Origin: Providencia manganoxydans
Lineage (GTDB): Bacteria; Pseudomonadota; Gammaproteobacteria; Enterobacterales; Enterobacteriaceae
Assembly (NCBI RefSeq): GCF_016618195.1
Contig: NZ_CP067099.1
Span: forward strand, 930,001 to 994,000
Direction of reading: 5' to 3'
DNA length: 64,000 bases
The translations under genes and the position numbers were made by a program. The notes beneath the pieces are model-generated. The model was not told the origin of the DNA. It worked only from the letters and a program-made list of their open reading frames with translations, and did no database searches. Every line of letters begins with the position of its first letter. Position 1 is the first letter of the stretch. Positions 28,325-36,740 of this stretch are shown piece after piece.

Positions 28325-29089
28325 ATGAAACTGAATAAAAAATACGCTTTGATAGCGGGTGTGATGGGCGTGATGTGTTTAAGCAGCATGGCACACGCGG
28401 CGATTGGTCTTGACCGTACCCGAGTGATTTTCAACGGTGACCAAAAATCGATGTCACTGAATATTTCAAATAACAACAAACAGTTGCCGTATTTGGCACA
28501 GGCGTGGATTGACGATGCAGAAGGCAACAAAATTACGTCACCCTTGGTGGTCTTACCGCCGGTGCAGCGGGTGGAGCCGGGTAAATCTAGCCAAGTGAAA
28601 ATCGAAGCCCTGCCAGCGATTAGCACCTTGCCACAAGATCGCGAGAGCTTGTTTTACTTTAACTTGCGTGAAATACCACCAAAAAGTGATAAGCCAAATA
28701 CCTTGCAAATTGCTTTGCAAACACGGGTAAAAATGTTCTATCGCCCGAAAGCGATTGTACCGGCAAAAATGGGCACACCATGGCAAGAGCAGCTGATCCT
28801 GCAAAAACAAGGCGCTACGGTAATGGTCAAAAACCCTACGCCGTATTACGTGACGGTAATTAATGCCGCAGAAAGCCTTAAGGCCTTGGACAGCAAAGAG
28901 AAAAAAGAATTTAAACCCATTATGCTGCCCCCGTTTGGTGAAAGTGCGTTAGGGGTGAGTGCCAATGCATTAGGGCAGCGTCCGGTCGTGACTTACATCA
29001 ATGACTACGGTGGACGCCCAAATTTGACCTTCCAGTGCCAAGGTAGTCAATGCCATGTGGTACCGAACGATAAGCCAGCAACGCCGTAG
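28325..29089 (+). CDS. Periplasmic fimbrial chaperone (fimbria 1)
   Basis: This PapD-family chaperone caps subunits by donor-strand complementation. The signal peptide ends SSMAHA. The mature start AIGLDRTRVIFNGDQKSMSLNI has the conserved Arg of the subunit-binding cleft. The short F1-G1 region is followed by PQDRESLFYFNLREIPP, the family signature, and by LQTRVKMFYRPKAI, with the second cleft residue (Lys). The 254 residues include a slightly extended C-terminus. It lies 77 bases after the usher gene. Confidence 0.94.
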   Translation: MKLNKKYALIAGVMGVMCLSSMAHAAIGLDRTRVIFNGDQKSMSLNISNNNKQLPYLAQAWIDDAEGNKITSPLVVLPPVQRVEPGKSSQVKIEALPAISTLPQDRESLFYFNLREIPPKSDKPNTLQIALQTRVKMFYRPKAIVPAKMGTPWQEQLILQKQGATVMVKNPTPYYVTVINAAESLKALDSKEKKEFKPIMLPPFGESALGVSANALGQRPVVTYINDYGGRPNLTFQCQGSQCHVVPNDKPATP

Positions 29090-29135
29090 CCGATTACATT
29101 TGCTTTGTCTGCATCATGACGATAAGGAATAACCG

Positions 29136-29762
29136 ATGACACACAAATTACTCCATCATGCTGTCACCTCTGTGTTGTTTGGCAGCGTACTTGTCTGTTC
29201 ATGGGGCAGTCAGGCCGAGGATAACAATACGCGTTTGTATCGTCCCGTGGATAACTGGCAGGTCGATGGTGCCAACGGTGCGCTGTATGTGTCGGGTTCA
29301 CTGACCGAAAGTCCGTGCCGTTTAGCGATGACCTCGGCGTATCAAGCGGTTGAATTAGGTAATACTGAAACGGCGGAGTTAAAAGCGGTTGGCGACAGAG
29401 GACGGCCCACGCAATTTCATTTAGAGCTGCAAGATTGCCTTGAAGTCATGAGTACTGTTGAAAATGTGCGTACGGGACAAGTCGCGTGGAGTAGCACCCA
29501 ACCTGTAATCAAAATTCGTTTTATTGCCCCAACGGTACCTTTTATGTCGAACTACATCAAGGTCAATGGTGTGCAGGGATTGGGGTTGGTGTTGAATAAT
29601 ACAGCAGGGCAGACATTGCCGATCAATCTTGATAGCAATCCCGTTTTGTTGCCGTCGGGGCAATCTACACTGACTTACACGGTAACGCCAGTGCGTACAG
29701 CACAATTGATGCAGCCGGGCGCGTATTCTGCGCTGATTTCTTTTGAAATGTTGTATGAGTAA
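29136..29762 (+). CDS. Minor fimbrial subunit (fimbria 1)
   Basis: This 208-residue exported pilin-domain protein has a signal peptide ending WGSQAED. Two cysteines occur in SLTESPCRLAM and LELQDCLEV, and the C-terminus YSALISFEMLYE is a donor strand. It is somewhat longer than the major pilin, with an N-terminal extension (RLYRPVDNWQVDGANG) before the fold. It is the first of four minor subunits between chaperone and tip adhesin, and is likely an adaptor or tip component. Confidence 0.85.
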   Translation: MTHKLLHHAVTSVLFGSVLVCSWGSQAEDNNTRLYRPVDNWQVDGANGALYVSGSLTESPCRLAMTSAYQAVELGNTETAELKAVGDRGRPTQFHLELQDCLEVMSTVENVRTGQVAWSSTQPVIKIRFIAPTVPFMSNYIKVNGVQGLGLVLNNTAGQTLPINLDSNPVLLPSGQSTLTYTVTPVRTAQLMQPGAYSALISFEMLYE

Positions 29763-29771
29763 GGGGGCGCA

Positions 29772-30275
29772 ATGACAAGGCTTGGTTGTAGCGCATTACT
29801 GATACTGGGTACGTTATGGTTGCCTATAAGTAGTTTTGCTGGATCAGAACAATTGGATTTTACCGTAAAAGTGCGGATCGAACTGAAAACATGTGATGTA
29901 AATGATAATGAAATCATTGAAGTAGATTTTGGGGACATGATCATTAAAAACATTGATGGTGTGGCGTATGAGCGGCCGATACCGTACAGCTTACATTGTG
30001 ATGATGCCGTCAATGGAACGTCGTTGAATTTATTTTTTGAAGATAACACAGGGGCAGATTTTACGGCGGGCGGCTATCGATTGCTAAGAACTGACAGAAC
30101 TGGTTTAGGTCTACTGGTGAAGCAAAATGGTCACCCTTTTTCATTTAATGATGAGATCCCGTTTTCCTATGGCAATGAGCCTACATTAACGGTTGTTCCG
30201 GTGAAAAATGCGAATGTCGGGTTGGATGATGGTGAGTTTGACGCTTCCGCATTACTGACGGTGGAGTATAACTAA
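29772..30275 (+). CDS. Minor fimbrial subunit (fimbria 1)
   Basis: This is a 167-residue pilin of the SmfF/PapF-like group. The signal peptide ends PISSFAGSEQ; RIELKTCDVNDNEIIEVDFGDM and SLHCDDAVNG hold the cysteines, and FDASALLTVEYN ends the protein. The start is nine bases after the previous stop. Its last base is shared with the next start (TAATG), so translation is coupled. It resembles its neighbour at 30275 in length and motif order, suggesting an old duplication. Confidence 0.85.
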   Translation: MTRLGCSALLILGTLWLPISSFAGSEQLDFTVKVRIELKTCDVNDNEIIEVDFGDMIIKNIDGVAYERPIPYSLHCDDAVNGTSLNLFFEDNTGADFTAGGYRLLRTDRTGLGLLVKQNGHPFSFNDEIPFSYGNEPTLTVVPVKNANVGLDDGEFDASALLTVEYN

Positions 30276-30802
30276 TGAAACTTCAGCGATTCAAACAGTC
30301 AGCGGCTTGGTGTGCGATAGCAATATTGCTGCTTAGCTTCAATGCACCGTTTACGAATGCATCAACACGCGTCAATTTTACCGGTAATCTCATTGGCAAT
30401 CCTCCCTGTGATATCACGGGGGATAATGATCCCATTATGGTGGATTTTGATGAAGTGGGGATTACCAAAATTGATGGCATTAATTACATGCAGAATTTCT
30501 CATTGAGAGTCACTTGTGGCGATGATCTCGGGAACGATGTACGACTTTATCTGGGTTATACAGGGATGGAGGCCAGATCATTCGATAATAATGCTGTGCT
30601 GACTAATCGTAATGGCCTTGCAATCCGTTTGTATTATCAAGGACAAGTCGTTGCGCCGGATGATGCCAATATCCCGATTGTGATGTCGAGTGGTGGCTCT
30701 GCTGTCATTCCATTGTCAGCGGTTCCTGTCAGAGATCCGGCGGTGGATTTACTGGAAGGTGATTTTCGTGCCACAGGCACAGTCGAAATACGCTATCCGT
30801 AA
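30275..30802 (+). CDS. Minor fimbrial subunit (fimbria 1)
   Basis: This 175-residue exported pilin starts on the last base of the previous stop codon. The signal peptide ends PFTNASTRV. The domain shows NLIGNPPCDITGDNDPIMVDFDEVGITKIDG and LRVTCGDDLGNDV; the tail is ATGTVEIRYP. The motif VDF-x-I-x-KIDG is shared with the preceding subunit, and both look like adaptor subunits that join shaft to tip. Confidence 0.85.
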   Translation: MKLQRFKQSAAWCAIAILLLSFNAPFTNASTRVNFTGNLIGNPPCDITGDNDPIMVDFDEVGITKIDGINYMQNFSLRVTCGDDLGNDVRLYLGYTGMEARSFDNNAVLTNRNGLAIRLYYQGQVVAPDDANIPIVMSSGGSAVIPLSAVPVRDPAVDLLEGDFRATGTVEIRYP

Positions 30803-30812
30803 GGTGGATGAG

Positions 30813-31358
30813 ATGATGATGAAAAAAGTCTTTAGCTGGAGTAGCACCTTATTATTGTCGAGTTTGCTGTTTTCGTCATGGTCAGCAAGGGCGGATTCCA
30901 CAGTCGACATTCACTACAAAGGTACATTGATTGCGTTGCCGTGTACCATCGAGCCGGGAACTGAAAATCCCTATTATGATTTGGGTGTGACGCCGACGAA
31001 ATCACTATATCGCTTTACTCGCACATCGGGCTTTCTAATTACATTTGAATTAAAAGATTGTGATACCTCATTAGGTAGTATTGTAAAAGCCTCGTTTTCC
31101 GGTCCCGTGAACAGTGAGGGCTTACTGATGTTTACCCCAAATAGTGAAGCTAAAGGGGCAGGAATTGGTTTGGAATATTTAGACGGTCGTCCGATCCCGA
31201 TTGATGGTTCGACTGACTATGCAGTGCCACTGAGAGATGGCGATATGACTATTCGTTTAAAGGCTTATGTACAAGGTGAGCGTGAAGCACTGGCAAATAA
31301 AAAATTAGTCTCTGGTAATTTTACCGCAGTGATGACCTATACGTTGAGTTATGAGTGA
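30813..31358 (+). CDS. Minor fimbrial subunit (fimbria 1)
   Basis: This 181-residue pilin begins with MMMKKVFSW; aaggtgg lies five bases before the first of three tandem ATGs, so the exact start is uncertain by two codons. A longer frame reaching into the previous gene is not used. The signal peptide ends WSARADST. Cysteines occur in LIALPCTIEPG and FELKDCDTS. The end FTAVMTYTLSYE is a good donor strand, close to that of the major pilin. It may be the subunit that contacts the adhesin encoded next. Confidence 0.83.
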   Translation: MMMKKVFSWSSTLLLSSLLFSSWSARADSTVDIHYKGTLIALPCTIEPGTENPYYDLGVTPTKSLYRFTRTSGFLITFELKDCDTSLGSIVKASFSGPVNSEGLLMFTPNSEAKGAGIGLEYLDGRPIPIDGSTDYAVPLRDGDMTIRLKAYVQGEREALANKKLVSGNFTAVMTYTLSYE

Positions 31359-31522
31359 TTAACTAAATAAATCTTTTTTAGTTTTTAGAGCGAAAAAATC
31401 GCCATAATAAATTTTGCAACATGATGAAAAAATAAAAATTAATTTCTAGTTTGTACTAATAAACACAGTTATTGCTTAGTCATTAACATTATAAGTGGAT
31501 ATGTTTAATTTTAGGAATTGGT

Positions 31523-32635
31523 ATGCGAAATATAAGCTATAGGCGTAAAGTAATCATATTTTGTTTTACGTTGCGTTTTTATATTTTTACTTTTTTGGTT
31601 ATTCCATCGGTTTCTTTTGGGTTTTGGGATAATGAGGGTTCGCGCTCTCTCGGGACTGCTGCATCTTGCAATCAAGGCCTTATGTGTTTTGAGTTAGATA
31701 CGGGCTCTACAGAGCTTATTGAAGGTGATTCATTAGCAGTATTTGCTGATGGGCAGAAATATTTTGCTCAATGGGTTGGCCTATATGGTTCATTTAGTGG
31801 AAAACTAGTAATTAGTCTCTATGACACATGGTTGCCGGACCCTAATTATATTTGTTATTCGGGGTGTCGTGTTGGTTTATCGATAGGGAAAACTCAGGAA
31901 GCTCAAGGTGGTTTATCCTTCAATGGAACTATGCCACAAAATAATGGTTGTCGGGAACCGGGCGTTGACTGTAAACCAAGTTATGCTTGGTATGCAAATT
32001 CTACATACATCTCTTATGTTGGTCAGGTGGGTAATTTTTCCGAGTTTTCGGTATCTGGCTCAATTTATGAACCTACATGGATCCTTGTTGTTGATGGCCC
32101 TACTCAAATGTACACCTTACCTGGCGGAATAACTGTACAGGGATATTCAACAGGTGTACCTGTTCCATATGTATGGGGAGTTCGATTCCATAAGTGTTAT
32201 GGAGATACCACATTAGGTTGTAGTGATGGTCATGCTTCATGGGGCGGAGCAAGTGGAGGAGAGGAGATTAATATCATATTTCCACCTGTTGAGGAGGAAG
32301 ATACTGTTTGTGAATTTTGGTTTGACGACGATACATTAAATTTAGGAACTGTAGATCAAAAATCAGCTGTAAATGCGAGCGCTTCTGCACACCTTAGCGG
32401 TATTTGCAATGCAGATACATCGGTAAATTTAAGAGCATCACCCTCAGAAATAAAAATGGGTGGGTTAACTATACGTATGATGTTTGATGACTATGACTCA
32501 AATACCAAATTGAACTGGGATTTAAGTGAAAATAGAACTGGAAGTACGCCATTATGGGCGGTGGTGACGGATGTCGGTACTCTGATCCCTAATTCATATT
32601 CAAGGTCTGGTGTTGTTTATATTGATTACAATTAA
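31523..32635 (+). CDS. Putative fimbrial tip adhesin (fimbria 1)
   Basis: This 370-residue exported protein is the last gene of the first fimbrial operon. The hydrophobic signal (IIFCFTLRFYIFTFLVIPSVSFG) has a charged N-terminus. The first 250 residues are a Cys-, Gly- and Trp-rich receptor-binding-type region with no motif I recognise. The last 110 residues look like a pilin domain (VCEFWFDDDTLNLGTVDQ, HLSGICNADTSVNLR, SGVVYIDYN). Two-domain structure, length and position are those of tip adhesins. The DNA is AT-rich, unlike the usher upstream. The ligand is unknown. Confidence 0.75.
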   Translation: MRNISYRRKVIIFCFTLRFYIFTFLVIPSVSFGFWDNEGSRSLGTAASCNQGLMCFELDTGSTELIEGDSLAVFADGQKYFAQWVGLYGSFSGKLVISLYDTWLPDPNYICYSGCRVGLSIGKTQEAQGGLSFNGTMPQNNGCREPGVDCKPSYAWYANSTYISYVGQVGNFSEFSVSGSIYEPTWILVVDGPTQMYTLPGGITVQGYSTGVPVPYVWGVRFHKCYGDTTLGCSDGHASWGGASGGEEINIIFPPVEEEDTVCEFWFDDDTLNLGTVDQKSAVNASASAHLSGICNADTSVNLRASPSEIKMGGLTIRMMFDDYDSNTKLNWDLSENRTGSTPLWAVVTDVGTLIPNSYSRSGVVYIDYN

Positions 32636-32844
32636 AAAATAAATAAATTTAGGGTAGCTAGGGGATAAGTGAATTAATCAATAAAGGCATAAATAATTTT
32701 GTGATTAGCACAAGTGAGTGACACCAACAACGTTTCAACTTGAAGCATAATGAGTGTATATAAATATTTATATCGTTCACTTTAGGAAATATAGCCATTA
32801 GTTTAATAATTAATGACTAGGTAAGTAATGTTTTTTTAATAAAT

Positions 32845-32862
32845 AGAATTCGAAAGAATTCT
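32845..32862 (+). other. Hairpin in the leader of the second fimbrial operon
   Basis: The perfect arms AGAATTC/GAATTCT enclose a GAAA tetraloop 43 bases before the pilin start. It could stabilise the leader mRNA. Confidence 0.45.
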
Positions 32863-32904
32863 GTTGAATACCACACGTTTATATCATTATAAAAGAGGTT
32901 CAAT

Positions 32905-33483
32905 ATGAAAATTAAATTAGCATCTATCGCTGCATTAATGTTAGCGGCTGGCGTTGCAAGTTCTGCAATGGCGGCAACAACAACAACAGTGACATTTAAA
33001 GCACAATTACAAAAAGGAACTTGTGATATTGCAACAAGCTCTGGCTCTATTGTTGATTTTGGGGTTTTCACCACTGAAAGTGTAACGCAAGGTCCAACAA
33101 CTGCTATTGCGAATAAAGATTTTAACTTAGTACTGACTAACTGTGCTGGCGCAGAAACCACCTCTGGTGCTTTAAGCCTGTATGCAGATGGTCAAGCAAG
33201 TATCTTTAATCCAAATCTTTTTGCTAATACAGATGCAAAAACATTAGCTGTGGGTATTAAAACTAACTCTGCTTCAGGCACTGCTACTGAAATTAAACCG
33301 AATCAATTAATCAGCGTAAGTCAAAAACTGGTTATGAGTGAGGATGATCAAGGTGCTGTGACGGATGTAGATGGTAATGCCGTGAATGTATTACCAATGC
33401 AGGCAGACCTGTTTGCACTGAACGGTGCTAATGATACCGATATCCTGAATGTACCGGTTATCTTTAGCGTAGCGTATAACTAA
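32905..33483 (+). CDS. Type 1-like major fimbrial subunit (fimbria 2)
   Basis: This is a 192-residue pilin with signal peptide MKIKLASIAALMLAAGVASSAMAA after a strong aaagaggtt ribosome site. The mature part TTTTVTFKAQLQKGTCDIATSSGSIVDFGVF and the second Cys in LVLTNCAGAET fit the FimA/MrpA fold; the end LNVPVIFSVAYN is the donor strand. It is the first gene of an eight-gene operon and is followed by an intercistronic hairpin, which often lets major pilin mRNA accumulate over downstream genes. Confidence 0.92.
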   Translation: MKIKLASIAALMLAAGVASSAMAATTTTVTFKAQLQKGTCDIATSSGSIVDFGVFTTESVTQGPTTAIANKDFNLVLTNCAGAETTSGALSLYADGQASIFNPNLFANTDAKTLAVGIKTNSASGTATEIKPNQLISVSQKLVMSEDDQGAVTDVDGNAVNVLPMQADLFALNGANDTDILNVPVIFSVAYN

Positions 33484-33490
33484 TTAAAGT

Positions 33491-33518
33491 AAGGTGATTA
33501 CAGTTTTGTAATCACCTT
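33491..33518 (+). other. Intercistronic hairpin after the major pilin of fimbria 2
   Basis: A perfect 11-base-pair stem (aaggtgattac/gtaatcacctt) with a six-base loop lies between pilin and chaperone. No T-run follows, so attenuation or 3'-end protection of the pilin message is more likely than full termination. Confidence 0.75.
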
Positions 33519-33529
33519 AATAAAAAACG

Positions 33530-34228
33530 ATGAAAAATACACTGTCATTAAAAATTTGGTTATTTATTATTGTTGCCAATTTCTTGTTGCTAAATAATTT
33601 CGCTTATTCTGCGGGGGTTGGTATTGATGCTACACGTATTATTTATCCACAAGGGGAAAAAAGTGTGTCTGTGACACTCAGAAATAATGATGAAAAAGTC
33701 AATTATCTGACGCAAATTACCATTGCGAGCGAACAATATCCTGACGCTTTTGAGATCACTCCTCCTTTATTTCGTATAGAAAAAATGAGTCGGCAAGATG
33801 TACGTATTATGTTGGTCAATAATCAACTACCGAAAGATAGAGAATCGGTTTTTTATTTTAAAGCTCGCATGATCCCTGCGAGAGATAAAAACAGTGAAGG
33901 GGTAATTATCGGTTTTGATAATATTATTAAATTATTTTATCGGCCTACTGATTTAAAACAAACTGCTAAAGAAGCGCAGTCATCGCTAATATTTAAAAAT
34001 ATTGATAACCAAGTTGAAGCAGTTAATAACTCACCTTATTACATCAGTTTTTATAGTGTATCGGTGAATAACAAGCCTATTGTTATTAGCACAGATAAAA
34101 AAAATAACATGATAGCACCATTTTCAAGCATTCGTTTTGAGTCTGGATCAGCAAAAGGTGAAATAGTTAAATGGAAAGTTATTAATGACTTAGGAGGGTA
34201 TGATGCGTATTCATCGACAATTAATTAA
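33530..34228 (+). CDS. Periplasmic fimbrial chaperone A (fimbria 2)
   Basis: This is the first of three PapD-family chaperones in the operon, 232 residues. The signal peptide ends FAYSAG. Cleft residues are present: Arg in GIDATRIIYPQGEKSVSVTL and Lys in FDNIIKLFYRPTDL. The signature LPKDRESVFYFKARMIPA is intact. The ATG has almost no ribosome site (accttaataaaaaacg) and directly follows the hairpin, which could lower its translation. The end overlaps the next gene by 26 bases. Confidence 0.93.
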   Translation: MKNTLSLKIWLFIIVANFLLLNNFAYSAGVGIDATRIIYPQGEKSVSVTLRNNDEKVNYLTQITIASEQYPDAFEITPPLFRIEKMSRQDVRIMLVNNQLPKDRESVFYFKARMIPARDKNSEGVIIGFDNIIKLFYRPTDLKQTAKEAQSSLIFKNIDNQVEAVNNSPYYISFYSVSVNNKPIVISTDKKNNMIAPFSSIRFESGSAKGEIVKWKVINDLGGYDAYSSTIN

Positions 34229-34763
34229 AAAGGGATTTACTACCATTTTTTTAATGCTAACAGTTAATGGAGTATCCTATTCTGAGCCAAGAACAACACT
34301 TTATTTTAGTGGAAAGGTTGAAAATACGACCTGTGAGTTTGATGCTAGCAGTGAACAAAATATTGTTTTTGATGAGTCATTTAATATTAGTGTTCTTAGC
34401 GAGTTAGCTCCTGGGGTGGAAAGCATTTATAACAAATCTTTTTCAATTAAATACAGCTGTGATGTAGTGTCATCAACTGACGAGCCTCCTGTTTTTTTAG
34501 GAATAGCGACATTAGGTAATACAAAAATCAATAAAAATACGCTTTTTGAAGATCAGTCAATTAATGTCGGTTTCTTATTATTAAATTGTGGAGCAAGCAG
34601 TAATAATTCATGTACAGAAATTAACTTCAATGGTTCTAGTTCAACGATTGAAGCAACTTCGGGTGAAAATTTTTTTAAAGTCACGGCGGTTAAGATAGAA
34701 GATAAACCAATTACAACAGGTGATATTAATGCAGCGATTGAAATTTCATTTATTCAGCCATAA
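34203..34763 (+). CDS. Minor fimbrial subunit (fimbria 2)
   Basis: This is a 186-residue exported pilin-like protein. The ATG at 34203 is preferred over the tandem ATG at 34200 because the ribosome site aggaggg would be too close to the first. The signal peptide ends NGVSYSEP. The fold is suggested by FSGKVENTTCEFDASSEQNIVFD, KYSCDVVSSTDEPP and the closing INAAIEISFIQP. A second Cys pair (LNCGASSNNSCTE) is an addition to the usual single disulfide. It overlaps both neighbours. Confidence 0.82.
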   Translation: MRIHRQLIKKGFTTIFLMLTVNGVSYSEPRTTLYFSGKVENTTCEFDASSEQNIVFDESFNISVLSELAPGVESIYNKSFSIKYSCDVVSSTDEPPVFLGIATLGNTKINKNTLFEDQSINVGFLLLNCGASSNNSCTEINFNGSSSTIEATSGENFFKVTAVKIEDKPITTGDINAAIEISFIQP

Positions 34764-35289
34764 GCAGATTACAACACCTTTAATCTTAGCGCTGTTCTTG
34801 TGCTCTTTTTCGGCTAAACCTGATGATCAAACAGCTCGGTTTTTATTCACTATTTATGTTGAACAAGAATTATGTGATGTCTTGGTGACAGGATTAGAAC
34901 AGTCAACAAATAGGATTGATTTTGGTAGTGTCAGCTTTAGTGAGATAAAGGAACAAAGTAAAAAAGCTAAATTTAATGTTTCTTTGGATAATTGTACTTT
35001 TGATGATTTAGCAACATCTAAAGTCCAAATATCAGGCGGAAGTTTAGTCAATGATTCTCAAGGAAAAGTTTTTAATACTGATAAATTAGCAAGTTTTGGG
35101 GTTGCCATTAAGGATGACAGTGAAACAACAACTTATTCTGTCGGTGATGTTATTTTTAATAACATCCAAAAAGAAGGTGACTATAAAACATTTACTGCGG
35201 TATTAGCTTGTAGTGATCTCGGCAATAGCTGTGAAGAGTTCACAGGTGATTTTTCAGCTTTTGTTACTTTTAGCTATTATTCTGACTAG
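34729..35289 (+). CDS. Minor fimbrial subunit (fimbria 2)
   Basis: This is a 186-residue pilin-like protein. The ATG at 34729 follows acaggtgat and lies inside the preceding gene (35-base overlap); a GTG at 34720 is an alternative. The signal peptide runs to about SAKPD. FTIYVEQELCDVLVTGLEQSTNRIDFGSVSF and SLDNCTFDD carry the disulfide, and GDFSAFVTFSYYSD ends the fold. As in its neighbour, a second pair of Cys (LACSDLGNSCEE) is present, hinting that these two subunits are related and distinct from the major pilin. Confidence 0.82.
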   Translation: MQRLKFHLFSHKQITTPLILALFLCSFSAKPDDQTARFLFTIYVEQELCDVLVTGLEQSTNRIDFGSVSFSEIKEQSKKAKFNVSLDNCTFDDLATSKVQISGGSLVNDSQGKVFNTDKLASFGVAIKDDSETTTYSVGDVIFNNIQKEGDYKTFTAVLACSDLGNSCEEFTGDFSAFVTFSYYSD

Positions 35290-35299
35290 GTGTAATAAT

Positions 35300-35971
35300 A
35301 TGAGAATCTTTATTTTTTTTATATTAACGATATTGTCTTTTATTTCCCATGCAGCAGGGCTTAGTTTAAATAAAACAAGAATTATTTTTGAGGAAGGAGA
35401 AACGTCATCGTCAGTGATATTTAAAAATAATGTAGATTCTCCATTTTTAGTACAAAATGAAATTTATAATGATAAAAACGAAATTACAGATAATTTTTTA
35501 GCGACCCCAAATGTTTTTCGTGTTGAAGGCAATTCAACATTTATGATGCGTATTTTCCCTGTATCGCTAAACCGTCTACCAACAGACAGAGAAAGTGTAT
35601 TTTATTTTAGTGCTAGAGCTATTCCGCCAAAGAAGAATGAAAAAAAAGGTAGTTTGACTATAGTTACTAACTTAATTATAAAATTATATTATCGCCCTAA
35701 AAATTTAGAAATGCTTGTAAGTGATTCTTATAATAAATTAATTATATCTTGTGCTAACAAAGAAATAAAAATGACTAATCCAACACCTTATTATTTAACC
35801 GTTGTTGACTTTAAAAGTAAAAATGAAAAATTTAAAAATACGATGATCCCGCCTTATTCTAGTGAAACTTTAAAAGGACAAGAGAAAATAGAAAATTTAT
35901 CTTGGCGATTGATGAATGATTTCGGTGGGAAAACTAATGCTTATATTCATGAGTGTGGAGGAAATCAATGA
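35300..35971 (+). CDS. Periplasmic fimbrial chaperone B (fimbria 2)
   Basis: This is the second PapD-family chaperone, 223 residues from the ATG at 35300 (signal MRIFIFFILTILSFISHAAG). It keeps the cleft Arg in LSLNKTRIIFEEGETSSSVIF and the Lys in TNLIIKLYYRPKNL, plus the signature LPTDRESVFYFSARAIPP. It starts ten bases after the second minor subunit and overlaps the third chaperone by four bases (ATGA). It is clearly diverged from chaperone A, so this is not a recent duplication. Its likely clients are the minor subunits or the tip protein. Confidence 0.93.
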   Translation: MRIFIFFILTILSFISHAAGLSLNKTRIIFEEGETSSSVIFKNNVDSPFLVQNEIYNDKNEITDNFLATPNVFRVEGNSTFMMRIFPVSLNRLPTDRESVFYFSARAIPPKKNEKKGSLTIVTNLIIKLYYRPKNLEMLVSDSYNKLIISCANKEIKMTNPTPYYLTVVDFKSKNEKFKNTMIPPYSSETLKGQEKIENLSWRLMNDFGGKTNAYIHECGGNQ

Positions 35972-36723
35972 AAAAGAATTTTTTTCTTATTTTTGTTTCG
36001 TTATGGTTTCTGATAGCTAGCGCTTACGGAAATAAGCATATTGATGGATTGAGCTTTGTCCATAAAAGATTGGTTTTTGAACATGGTAGTCGGGGAATAT
36101 CTTTTTCATTAAAAAACTTAGAAAATTATCCATATTTAATTCAAGCGAGTATTTCAATACCGAATGAGGCCATGCGGGAGAATAAAAAAGCTAATGATGA
36201 TGATATTCCTTTTATAATAACTCCTCCGCTTTATCGGTTAGAAAGCCAAGCGGAGTATTCATGGCAAATTAAAAGTTCAGGTAACTTAAATTTATTACCT
36301 CAAGATAGGGAGTCGGTATTCTTTATTGTATTGAAAGCTATTCCACCCAGAGGTTCAAAAAATACAATTAAATTCAAGAATACAGAGAGTAATTTAACAT
36401 TTACAACAGTTATATACTACAAATTCTATTATCGTCCTGAGTTAATTAAAAGTGTTAACGTTAAATCAGTTAAAGATAAATTAAGTTTCAGTGTGGTGGA
36501 TAATGTTCTTCAGGTCAAAAATGATTCACCTATTTATTTGATTTTTAGCGAATTATCCGTAGGGGATTTTAAGTTTGGTAATAAAAAACCGATTGAAATG
36601 GTTCCTCCTTTTGGGGTTCAAAATTATCAATTACCTCAGGGTAACTATCGTAATAGTAAAGTGATATGGCGATTGCGCAATGAACGTATGCAAAGTTTGC
36701 CGAAAGAAACCATAAAATTATAA
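35968..36723 (+). CDS. Periplasmic fimbrial chaperone C (fimbria 2)
   Basis: This is the third PapD-family chaperone, 251 residues, started by ATG at 35968 after gtggaggaaatca and coupled to chaperone B. The signal peptide ends ASAYGN. The cleft Arg lies in LSFVHKRLVFEHGSRGISFSL and the Lys in TVIYYKFYYRPELI; LPQDRESVFFIVLKAIPP is the signature. The F1-G1 loop (GSKNTIKFKNTESNLTFTT) is longer than in A and B. All functional residues are kept, so it should be active. The usher gene begins 17 bases later. Confidence 0.92.
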   Translation: MKKNFFLIFVSLWFLIASAYGNKHIDGLSFVHKRLVFEHGSRGISFSLKNLENYPYLIQASISIPNEAMRENKKANDDDIPFIITPPLYRLESQAEYSWQIKSSGNLNLLPQDRESVFFIVLKAIPPRGSKNTIKFKNTESNLTFTTVIYYKFYYRPELIKSVNVKSVKDKLSFSVVDNVLQVKNDSPIYLIFSELSVGDFKFGNKKPIEMVPPFGVQNYQLPQGNYRNSKVIWRLRNERMQSLPKETIKL

Positions 36724-36740
36724 AAAGATGAGATGTAACT

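Noticed and set aside
31359..32904. Possible invertible promoter switch for either fimbrial operon
   Set aside because: No long inverted repeats flanking a promoter were seen in the pilin leaders and no FimB/MrpI-type recombinase gene lies in the window.
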